Shown here in pieces: positions 35,668 through 43,368 of a stretch of DNA of 64,000 nt. Numbering within the stretch: the stretch's first letter is position 1; each line of letters begins with the position of its first letter. Below the pieces are notes generated by a model that saw only the letters and a program-made list of their open reading frames with translations, did no database searches and had not been told where the DNA came from. The position numbers and the translations under genes are program-made. The DNA comes from CAVRXT01 sp963725655 (GTDB lineage Bacteria; Acidobacteriota; Terriglobia; Acidiferrales; UBA7541): positions 496,001 to 560,000 of the forward strand of contig CAVRYY010000003.1 in the NCBI GenBank assembly GCA_963725655.1. Direction: 5' to 3'.

Positions 35668-36891
35668 CTAAGCTGCTTTGCGCGCTGCGGGCGCGCCGTT
35701 AAGAATCTCGATCGCCTTTTTCACCGTGGGATCGGTTGGCGATACCGCATGTCCCGCGGGAGCAGGGTAGCTTGGCTCTTCGTCGGTTACGTTGGTGGCC
35801 TCATCCCCATACGGATTCACTTCCACCGTGGGAGCCACGCCTTCGGCGGCGATCGACTTTCCGTCCGGCGTGTAGTAATTCGCCACCGTCAGGATCAGCG
35901 CCGCTCCGTCGTCCAGCTGGATCAGTTTCTGTACCGAGGCGGTCCCAAACGTCCGCTCGCCCACCGTTTCCCCGCGGTGATTGCCGGCGATGGCTGAAGC
36001 CACAATTTCCGCCGGCCCCGCGGTGCCGTTGGAAATCAAAACACTCACCGGCAGCTTCCACGCTACTTTCGCTGTGTCCGCCGCCACCGTATCGGTGCTC
36101 ACCGTTTGGCCTTTCAAAGTGGTGATCGTTCCGGAGGGAACGAAGATCTGCGCGGTGGAAATTCCTTCCGCGACTTCGCCGGTGGAGCAGTCGCGCAGGT
36201 CGAGGATCAACTTCTTCGCGCCCTGCTTCTCGAACTGCGACAGTTTCTCGCGGACCTGCTTGGCCGTGCCGGGTTCGAATCCTTGCACTCGCAGGTACGC
36301 GATATCGTCCGGCATTTTGTCTTCCAGAATTCGCGGCGGCGCCAATTTGGCAAGGGTCACATCAATTTCCTGGGGCTCGGGCTTGGACCGGCGAATCACC
36401 GATATTTTTACGGTCGCTCCGGGCTCTCCACCCAGCAGCGCTTGCGCTTGGCCCACCGACATCTGGCTGCTGGTAAAACCGGCGATCGATTCCAGCACGT
36501 CACCGTTGTGCAACCCGGCTTTCTGCGCAGGACCGTCCGGCATTACCGAAACAACCGCGATGTACCCGAAACGTTTCGAGACGGTCATGCCCGTGGAGCC
36601 TTTGCCCTTGGATTCCATTTTTTTCTTGTAGTCGGTGTATTCGAGCGGGCTCAAATAGCTCGACTGCGGATCCAGAGCATCCAGCAAACCGTGCAGCGCC
36701 CCGTTGGTCACTTGGCGCATATCCGGATCGTCGACGTAGTCCCGCTGAATGTGCTGCAGCACTTCGCTATACACCGTCAGCGCGCGATAGGTTTTGTCGT
36801 CATTCGACTTCCCCAGGACAAAGCCCATCCCCACGTAGCTCAGCACCAGGATCGACAGCACCAACGCAATTTTTTTGGTCAGACGGCTCAT
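35668..36891 (-). CDS. S41 carboxyl-terminal-protease homologue lacking the catalytic Ser and Lys
   Basis: 407 residues. The ATG at 36891 follows AAAGGAAA; N-terminal membrane anchor (KKIALVLSILVLSYVGMGFVLG). A PDZ domain (about 100-170; GYIAVVSVMPDGPAQKAGLHNGD in part) and S41 core follow. The usual motif with nucleophile Ser in SASE reads TAGPAE, so position 292 is Gly, and the Lys expected 25 residues later (FGKGSVQ) is Thr317 in FGTASVQ. The surrounding fold (IVASAIAGN, ANYYTPDGKSIAAEGVAPTVEV) is otherwise well kept, so this looks like a pseudoenzyme or scaffold rather than a decaying gene. Confidence 0.9.
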   Translation of the reverse strand: MSRLTKKIALVLSILVLSYVGMGFVLGKSNDDKTYRALTVYSEVLQHIQRDYVDDPDMRQVTNGALHGLLDALDPQSSYLSPLEYTDYKKKMESKGKGSTGMTVSKRFGYIAVVSVMPDGPAQKAGLHNGDVLESIAGFTSSQMSVGQAQALLGGEPGATVKISVIRRSKPEPQEIDVTLAKLAPPRILEDKMPDDIAYLRVQGFEPGTAKQVREKLSQFEKQGAKKLILDLRDCSTGEVAEGISTAQIFVPSGTITTLKGQTVSTDTVAADTAKVAWKLPVSVLISNGTAGPAEIVASAIAGNHRGETVGERTFGTASVQKLIQLDDGAALILTVANYYTPDGKSIAAEGVAPTVEVNPYGDEATNVTDEEPSYPAPAGHAVSPTDPTVKKAIEILNGAPAARKAA

Positions 36892-37085
36892 GAATTTTCC
36901 TTTTCTCAAACTTCGCAGCCGAAACCGGTGCGAGTACAGCCTAAAAGGAGCCCAAAACTGCGGCGCCGAACCCCCGCAAGGGCCCTTGCTCGAAAGGCGA
37001 TTATACCATTCCGGCGCGGTGATCTCCCCACCCGGCTCGCCGGATAGGTTACCCCCCGCTTCCGCATGCTCATACTTAGACGCTG

Positions 37086-38507
37086 CTAACGCCCCAGAGT
37101 TTGCTGCGATTGGCCCAGCGCGGACTCATTTATTCCCAGCGGCGTTCCGGAGGTCACGTAGGTCTGCGATATGCGGTCCTGCCAGGTGAAATGCTCCTCG
37201 TCCCACAGGGCCCACAGGAACCCTAGCATCAAAGTCCCGGCCGACAGCACGTAGCCCACGCTCCTCCAGACCAGCTGCCGGATATCCGGCAAATAACCGT
37301 CCAGGCGGACGACGTAGAGGCCGCGCAGTTGCATTCCGGGGGTAGAGCCCGCAAACGTGGTAAAAAGCGCGAAATACTGCGCATAAAGCAGGAAAAACGC
37401 CCCTAGATACACTGGAGCGTCTACTTTGTGCAGCAGGATATCGCCGCCTAACGAGCGAAATAGCCCCAAAAAGCCGGCAAAAGTGGCCAATAAGAACACC
37501 GCATCGAGCAGCCCCGCCCAGCGCCGATCCTCGATCGACGCGACCGGTACTAGGGCTGTCTGGGGCCGGGAACGGTCATCGCGGGAGAAATTGAAGTCCA
37601 GTTCGGGCTGAACAGAGATTTCCACGCTCTCGCTGGCCCGTAGCCGGGCCGCGCGGGCGGCCGGCCGCGACGTCGGGCGAGCCTCCTGCACCGGCCTGGG
37701 TTCCGGCTCGATGTCTTCGATTACGTCCATATGCAGCGAAAACGGTAATCCGCCCTGGGCCTCTTCTTCCGGCCGAGGATGGCGGGTGCGGTACGCATCC
37801 AACCGGCGGGAGACTTCCTGTCGCCACTCGGGCTCTCGGTCCGGTGGCCGCTGGGGTTTCGGCGCAACCGCGGGCGCGCGACCCACCGCTGCGCCAGCGG
37901 CGGGCGCACGTACGACGATTGGGGGATCGGCCACGGGAACGCGCTTCACGGCTGTTCCGGCTGCCGCCGCCAAGACCTGCGGGGAACGCTCAAATGATTC
38001 CGACTGCACCACCGGTGCGCCCGCTACGGGTACGCGAACCACTGCTGGTTCCTTCGCGGGAACTCGATCCAGCGCCGCACCGGTGGGTGCGGCGCGCACC
38101 GCCATCGGGGTATCTGCTACGGGCGCGCGTTTCACCGCGGCGCCAGCTGCGGCTGCTCGAACCAGCGGGGGGCGTTCGAATGATTCCGACTCCATATCGG
38201 CGGGAGTGTAGTCGCAATCGTCATCGACGTAGACGCGCGCGGCTGCTCCGCTGGCGGGCGCTGCAGGGCGGGATGGGAGAGCGGTTCGAGGGCTCGACGC
38301 CGCAAATTGCGACGTACTGATGCCTACGGCTACCGCTTCATTTTCGGGATTATCATGCGAGCCGACCGAAGGTGTGGCGCAAAATGGGCAAGCCCTGCCG
38401 TACTCGTACAGAATCGAGCCACACTGAGAGCAACTGTTTATCACGTGTCCGTTTTGCGCTGCGGACGTTCCATTCGAGAGCTCGAAAGGACGCCCAAATA
38501 TTACCAC
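37086..38507 (-). CDS. RDD-domain membrane protein with N-terminal zinc ribbon
   Basis: 473 residues from a GTG; a second GTG at 38444 begins exactly at the zinc ribbon and is also possible, and neither has a good Shine-Dalgarno. The ribbon is CSQCGS...CPFCA (residues 26-43). A long Ala/Pro/Val-rich disordered section follows and contains an approximate tandem repeat of 62 residues beginning ESFERPP (108) and ESFERSP (170). From about residue 315 an RDD domain has three or four membrane segments (WAGLLDAVFLLATFAGFLGLF, APVYLGAFFLLYAQYFALF, MQLRGLYVVRLDG, and a final LSAGTLMLGFLW), with the RDD-type Arg and Asp residues. Function unknown; some RDD proteins are ion exchangers. Confidence 0.82.
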   Translation of the reverse strand: MVIFGRPFELSNGTSAAQNGHVINSCSQCGSILYEYGRACPFCATPSVGSHDNPENEAVAVGISTSQFAASSPRTALPSRPAAPASGAAARVYVDDDCDYTPADMESESFERPPLVRAAAAGAAVKRAPVADTPMAVRAAPTGAALDRVPAKEPAVVRVPVAGAPVVQSESFERSPQVLAAAAGTAVKRVPVADPPIVVRAPAAGAAVGRAPAVAPKPQRPPDREPEWRQEVSRRLDAYRTRHPRPEEEAQGGLPFSLHMDVIEDIEPEPRPVQEARPTSRPAARAARLRASESVEISVQPELDFNFSRDDRSRPQTALVPVASIEDRRWAGLLDAVFLLATFAGFLGLFRSLGGDILLHKVDAPVYLGAFFLLYAQYFALFTTFAGSTPGMQLRGLYVVRLDGYLPDIRQLVWRSVGYVLSAGTLMLGFLWALWDEEHFTWQDRISQTYVTSGTPLGINESALGQSQQTLGR

Positions 38508-38661
38508 AATGAAGCGGATTGTTTACGGTATGAGAAATGCGGATGTGTCACGAATCCGCCACGTCCCCCCGGTCTCCACGCGATACGTTGCAGTCGATTC
38601 GTTGTCACTTTCCTCGCTGGCGTGTTAGGCTCAGTTTTCGTTTTTTGCATCACAAGAAACG

Positions 38662-41058
38662 ATGGCGCTTTCATTTTCCCCGCGAATTGCAGTTCCGTTC
38701 CGCCTGACCAGCCTGCTCTTGGTTTGGGCCGCGGTCACGCTAACCGCTTCCGCTTTCCCGCAGCAGGCTGCTAGCGGGCAAAACTCCCCACCCAGTTCCG
38801 CGTCCCATGCGCCCGCTGCCGTTCGGCACGCCGCTAGCGGGAAGTCGCAGGTAGCACCGCCGCCGGCCCTGCCCACGCACGACGAAGACTTCACCATCTC
38901 GGCGGATCAGCAGCGCCAGGTGGGAACGATGTTTTACGCCGACGGCAACGTCGACATTCTCTTTGGCAATACCCGCCTGCGCGGCGACCACGTCGAATTC
39001 AACCGGGAGACGCAAAAGTTATTCGCCCGCGGTCACGTGAAATTGGACTACAACACCCAACACGTCGAGGCAGATGACGGCACATACGACGTGCGCACCG
39101 GGACGGGAACCTTCCATCACGTCCGCGCGACTTTCGCGATGCAGCGGCGGCCCTCTCCCACGCTGCTGGTGACGCCGAATCCGCTCTATTTCGAAGCGGA
39201 CGTAGCCGACCGCACCGGTCCCGAGAGCTACAAGCTGCACCATGCGTGGCTGACGGTGTGCGAACCGGACAAACCCACCTGGGAATTCCACGCCCTGGAC
39301 GTCAGCGTGGAGATGCAGCGTTCGGTGCGCTTGGAACGAGGCGACTTTCGGCTTTTCTCCGTGCCGGTAATCTTCATGCCGTACGCGACGTTTCCCGCAG
39401 GCCATCGGCGCCAATCCGGATTCCTGATTCCAGATTTCGGCAATAGCACGCAAAAAGGCTTTTTCCTGGGCGAGGACCTTTATTGGGCTCCGACGGACTG
39501 GATGGATACGACGGTAGGAGGCACCTATTTGAGCAAGCGCGGTTGGGCGCAGAACGCGGACTTCCGCTCGCATCCCTGGGAGAATGCGCGTCTGGATGCC
39601 AGTTATACGGGGGTGATCGACCGCGGACTCGACGAGCCCACCGGCCCTCCGCTGAAGCAGGGAGGCCACGAAATTAAATTCGATTTCGACGCTTTGCTGC
39701 CGGATGGATGGCGGGCGGTGGCCGAGCTCAATCAACTATCGTCGCTCACCTACCGCCTGGCGTTCGCGGAAACATTCACGCAAGCGGTGAACTCGGAAGT
39801 GCGCAATACCGCCTTCCTGACGCGCGATTGGAGCGGCTTCAGCCTGAATTTCGCGGCATTGTCGTACAAGAATTTTCTGAGCGCGACGCCGGAGACTTCG
39901 GTGAACCTGCGCACCGCGCCGGAAGCGCGGTTTGGCTCGGTGGATCAAGCCCCGTTCCACAATCTGCCGCTGTATTTTTCTTTCGATTCGTTCGTGGATG
40001 CGGTGCATCGCGGCGACACGGTGACGCCCTTTGCCACCAACGCTTTTGTGGAGCGCCTGGAATTCGCCCCTACGGTTACTATGCCCCTGCATTGGGGATC
40101 GTGGTTGAACGTGACGCCCAGTTTCACGTTCCGCACCACCCATTACGGCGCGCAACTGGAGGCTGGCCGGCCCGTCAACCAGGGTTTCGAACGCAATACC
40201 GACGAATTCACCCTGGACATCCGTCCGCCGTCGCTGGACCGCATTTATTACCGGCCGCACGCGAAGTGGAAACATACCATCGAGCCAGACATCGTCTATC
40301 GCTACGTGGACGGCGTGAATGATTACGCCCGATTCATCCGCTTCGATGAAGATGAAACCCTCACCGACACCAACGAAGTGGAGTACGGGGTGACCCAGCG
40401 GTTGTACCGGCGCGACGACGACGGCGATTCCGAGGAATTCGCTTCCTGGCGCCTGGTTCAGAAATATTTCTTCGATCCCACTTTCGGCGACGCCTTGATT
40501 CCCGGACAGCGCAACGTGTTCCAGGCGCTCGATTCGCTCACCCCGTTTGCTTTTGCAGTGAATGGGCGGCACTGGTCTCCGATCGTCAGCGACTTGCGCA
40601 TCACTCCGGGCGGGCACTACGATGCGCAGTTCATCGTGAATTACGATCCGCAGCGGCAGCGATTAACAGCCATTGGGACCCTGCTGAAGCTCAAGCCGTA
40701 TCGTGAGTCGTTCTTGACCCTGGCGCACTTCTCGGCCATCAATCTGCCGTCCATACCGCCCACTCCCAGTGAGGATTTCCAGCCGCGCTCCAACCAGATT
40801 CGTATGCTGGGCGGATACGGCGACATGACCCGGATCGGATGGAATGCCACGATCGGTTTCAGCTACGACGTGGAGCAGCATCAATATCAAAACCAGGTGG
40901 CGCAACTTACCTACAACGGTTCCTGCTGCGGGATCGGCCTGGAATATCGCCGGCTATCACTCGGCACGGTGCGCGAAGAGAATCAATACCGGTTTGTTTT
41001 TCTGATCGCTAACCTCGGTTCGGTAGGCAACCTGCGCCGCCAGGAAAAAGTCTTCTAG
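38662..41058 (+). CDS. lptD: LPS-assembly outer-membrane protein LptD
   Basis: 798 residues. Signal peptide to about residue 34. The OstA-like N-terminal domain is clear (FYADGNVDILFGNTRLRGD, FARGHVKLDYNTQHVEADDG), followed by the LptD C-terminal barrel: AYRTFPAGHRRQSGFLIPDFG-like text near 245, repeated amphipathic strands and a final PVGNLRR region. A Cys pair (SCCGIGLEYRR) near the C-terminus corresponds to the adjacent cysteines that form disulfides in characterised LptD. It should insert lipopolysaccharide into the outer leaflet together with LptE, which is not recognisable here. Its presence supports an LPS-bearing, double-membrane organism. Confidence 0.92.
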   Translation: MALSFSPRIAVPFRLTSLLLVWAAVTLTASAFPQQAASGQNSPPSSASHAPAAVRHAASGKSQVAPPPALPTHDEDFTISADQQRQVGTMFYADGNVDILFGNTRLRGDHVEFNRETQKLFARGHVKLDYNTQHVEADDGTYDVRTGTGTFHHVRATFAMQRRPSPTLLVTPNPLYFEADVADRTGPESYKLHHAWLTVCEPDKPTWEFHALDVSVEMQRSVRLERGDFRLFSVPVIFMPYATFPAGHRRQSGFLIPDFGNSTQKGFFLGEDLYWAPTDWMDTTVGGTYLSKRGWAQNADFRSHPWENARLDASYTGVIDRGLDEPTGPPLKQGGHEIKFDFDALLPDGWRAVAELNQLSSLTYRLAFAETFTQAVNSEVRNTAFLTRDWSGFSLNFAALSYKNFLSATPETSVNLRTAPEARFGSVDQAPFHNLPLYFSFDSFVDAVHRGDTVTPFATNAFVERLEFAPTVTMPLHWGSWLNVTPSFTFRTTHYGAQLEAGRPVNQGFERNTDEFTLDIRPPSLDRIYYRPHAKWKHTIEPDIVYRYVDGVNDYARFIRFDEDETLTDTNEVEYGVTQRLYRRDDDGDSEEFASWRLVQKYFFDPTFGDALIPGQRNVFQALDSLTPFAFAVNGRHWSPIVSDLRITPGGHYDAQFIVNYDPQRQRLTAIGTLLKLKPYRESFLTLAHFSAINLPSIPPTPSEDFQPRSNQIRMLGGYGDMTRIGWNATIGFSYDVEQHQYQNQVAQLTYNGSCCGIGLEYRRLSLGTVREENQYRFVFLIANLGSVGNLRRQEKVF

Positions 41059-41207
41059 AACTTGGCGGCTCCGCCACTCACGATCTTAGTTCCGTGGGCT
41101 CGGAACATATTCGTGCGCGCGAGGTAGGATATACTGCCATCGGTTGTTCGCCACGCCTGAGTTAAATGGATCGAGTCACTGTGGCGTAAGAGATTAGGGA
41201 GACTTCC

Positions 41208-41666
41208 ATGCTTGTCAGTGAGTTGCGTTCGGCAGAGTGCTACGAACTACTTGCGCGGTTGGGGTTTGGACGGCTGGCTTGCGCCCGGGACAACCAGCCG
41301 TACATTGTGCCGATTTACTTTGCCTACGAACCTCAGCGCCTCTATGTGTTCGGCACGCTAGGCCAAAAGATTGAGTGGATGCGCGCGAACCCGCTGGTGG
41401 CGGTAGAGGCCGATGAAGTGAAGAGCCACGTGGAGTGGGCCAGCGTTGTGGCTCGAGGCCGCTACGAGGAATTTCCGGATACGCCTGAGTACGCTGACAG
41501 AAGACAACAGGCACAGTCGGCACTTGAGAAAAAGTCGCTGTGGTGGCAGACCGGATTCGCGTCGGCACAGACTCGCGGGCGATTCAACCGGGATCTTCCG
41601 GTGTTTTATTGCATACACATCGAAGAGATCAGCGGCCATCGGGCCATGCCGGATCCGGTGAGCTAG
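41208..41666 (+). CDS. Pyridoxamine-5'-phosphate-oxidase-like flavin protein
   Basis: 152 residues. GGGAG lies 7 bases before the ATG. A split-barrel fold is suggested by ECYELLARLGFGRLACARDNQPYIVPIYFAYE, LYVFGTLGQKIEWMRANPLVAVEADEV and SVVARGRYEEF, the pattern of PNPOx-related FMN- or F420-binding proteins, often annotated as nitroimidazole-resistance NimA-like. The true cofactor and substrate cannot be told. It stands between lptD and a remnant dehydrogenase gene. Confidence 0.85.
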   Translation: MLVSELRSAECYELLARLGFGRLACARDNQPYIVPIYFAYEPQRLYVFGTLGQKIEWMRANPLVAVEADEVKSHVEWASVVARGRYEEFPDTPEYADRRQQAQSALEKKSLWWQTGFASAQTRGRFNRDLPVFYCIHIEEISGHRAMPDPVS

Positions 41667-41911
41667 CGCGAAGTCGCGTCAGGGAGGAACAAGTTGCCGC
41701 TGCAGGTAGGGTTGCAGAAAGGCGGCGTACCAGCGTGAGGCCGGCTCCAGAGCAGGAGCATGGTTCAGGGGTCCGGCGAAGCCACTCGCGCCGACAGCGG
41801 CATTACCCCTCTAATCGTAGGTCTTCGTTTTTCGCCCACATTCGTTTCCTGCAATAAAATAGCATTTTCCATAGTGTGCGGTACCGTACAGTCTGGGTTT
41901 TAGCCCTCCAC

Positions 41912-41917
41912 TATAAT
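41912..41917 (+). promoter_or_regulatory. TATAAT -10 element ahead of the dehydrogenase remnant
   Basis: A perfect TATAAT at 41912-41917 lies in an AT-rich patch about 90 bases before the start of the dehydrogenase remnant and 370 before the decaheme gene. The -35 at the expected place (CAGTCT) is poor. It may now drive the cytochrome cluster. Confidence 0.35.
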
Positions 41918-42006
41918 TTAGCGGGTTTTCGACGAAAGCAGGGGTGTCTAGTGACCACCGCCGAACTGACCGCTGCCCGTGTCGCTGGTCCGAACACTGG
42001 CACACC

Positions 42007-42272
42007 ATGAAAAGCGCTGTTCTACAACGGCGCAGGGAAGCGAGCGTGGGAGGACAAGCCGCGATCGCGGCAGTCGGGTTTCCGCGGCTGGTGGACACGG
42101 TTATGACCCCGATACTGCTGAAGGTGGTGCGTTCGGGCAAGTTGCTGCCGGGCAAGCTGCTGCCGCGCAAGCTGGTGACCATCACTTCGCGATGGACGGC
42201 ATCATGAAGGCGTATGACACGTTTGGAAAGGCGGCGAAAGAGGGAGCCCTCAAGGTGGTTCTCACGAATAGC
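42007..42272 (+). pseudogene. Zinc alcohol dehydrogenase reduced to its two ends
   Basis: Two pieces of a zinc-dependent alcohol dehydrogenase are joined. From the ATG at 42007, after removing one extra A in the A4 run at 42010-42013, the frame reads MKALFYNGAGKRAWEDKP, the usual N-terminus. From about 42088 the C-terminal part appears (VDTVMTPILLKVVRSGKL), contains a 15-bp tandem duplication (42136-42150 and 42151-42165), loses one base near 42180 in front of HHFAMDGIMKAYDTF, and ends KEGALKVVLTN near 42269. The middle of the gene, about 270 codons by normal family length, is missing. This remnant runs in frame into the decaheme ORF and shows why the longer start of that ORF is wrong. Confidence 0.8.
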
Positions 42273-42284
42273 GGATCCCGTTGG

Positions 42285-43274
42285 ATGAAGCATGGCCGCT
42301 GGATAGCAAATGCGGGAATCTCGAAACTCCTGCGGCTGCTCATGGCATTCAGCCTGTTGTCGGCTATCGCTTTCGCACAGGCGCAGGCGCCCCCGACTGG
42401 CAGCGACAAAACAGCGCCGGCGACGAAAGAGAAGACCACCCCCAGCAAGCCTGGGCCTAGCGCTGCCGACTATGTAGGTTCAGAAACTTGCAAGACGTGC
42501 CATGCAGACGTCTTTAGCGGCTGGGAGAAGACCGCGCATTGGCAGACCACGCTCGATACCAAAGGTGGGCCGTCGCGTCAGGGATGCGAAGGTTGCCACG
42601 GCCCTGGCGCGGCGCATATCGCCGGGGGCGGAGACAAGACCAAGATTTTTGTGTTCGAGCAGCATTCCGCGAAAGAAATCAACGCGCGCTGCTTGAGTTG
42701 CCACGCGGGCGGGACGCAGCATATGAACGCGCTGAATTCGCTGCATTCGCGCGCCGACGTGAGTTGCACTTCCTGCCATTCACAGCATCACGCGCAGACC
42801 AAGGAATTCTTGCTGGTGAAATCCCAGCCGGAACTCTGCTACGGGTGCCACCTGCAGCAGAAGCCGCAGTTCGAAATGCCGTTCCACCATCGTGTTAATG
42901 AAGGGTTGCTGGTCTGCAGCGACTGCCACAATGTGCATGGTTCGGTGAAGCCCAAGCAAGTACGGAACTCCTCAACGCAGGATGCGGTGTGCTTCAAGTG
43001 CCACACGGACAAGCAGGGACCGTTTGTTTTCGAGCACGAAGTAGTGAAGGTGGATGGATGCCAGGCATGCCACTTGCCGCACGGCGGCCCGAATCCGCAT
43101 ATGTTGAAGGTGAGCAACGTAAACCTGCTGTGCTTGCAGTGCCATACCACTTCGAGTTTCAGCGGCGCACCAGGAACTCCTTCGTTCCACAATCAAAACA
43201 CTTTCTTCCAAGCGTGCACGTTGTGCCACGTGGAAATCCACGGATCGAATTTCAGCTCCACATATTTCAAATAG
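42285..43274 (+). CDS. Periplasmic decaheme c-type cytochrome (DmsE/MtrA-like)
   Basis: 329 residues from the ATG at 42285; the longer open frame upstream encodes the dehydrogenase remnant, so it is not used. Signal peptide with basic n-region (MKHGRWIANAGISKLL, cleaved about residue 32). Ten CxxCH heme motifs at 69, 101, 136, 161, 185, 211, 236, 259, 283 and 311 (CKTCH, CEGCH, CLSCH, CTSCH, CYGCH, CSDCH, CFKCH, CQACH, CLQCH, CTLCH), the number and spacing of DmsE/MtrA/PioA proteins. These span the outer-membrane porin as a wire of hemes. The next gene encodes just such a porin. Probable role: electron transfer between periplasm and outside; direction is not determined by sequence. Confidence 0.93.
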   Translation: MKHGRWIANAGISKLLRLLMAFSLLSAIAFAQAQAPPTGSDKTAPATKEKTTPSKPGPSAADYVGSETCKTCHADVFSGWEKTAHWQTTLDTKGGPSRQGCEGCHGPGAAHIAGGGDKTKIFVFEQHSAKEINARCLSCHAGGTQHMNALNSLHSRADVSCTSCHSQHHAQTKEFLLVKSQPELCYGCHLQQKPQFEMPFHHRVNEGLLVCSDCHNVHGSVKPKQVRNSSTQDAVCFKCHTDKQGPFVFEHEVVKVDGCQACHLPHGGPNPHMLKVSNVNLLCLQCHTTSSFSGAPGTPSFHNQNTFFQACTLCHVEIHGSNFSSTYFK

Positions 43275-43368
43275 AACTTGAGATGAACATGGATGCTACG
43301 AAGAAGAAACAAGTGGCGGCGGACGAATGGCCGCTAACGAAGGTTCCGGGGCGGCTGGCCAGGAAATT

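Noticed and set aside
39031..39044. Partial parS-like sequence GGTCACGTGAAATT inside lptD
   Set aside because: Only the centre and right half resemble parS; the left arm does not match, and it is inside coding sequence, so chance is likely.
41979..42284. Upstream extension of the decaheme cytochrome ORF
   Set aside because: The added codons are the decayed alcohol dehydrogenase remnant read in an accidental frame; the signal peptide begins at 42285.
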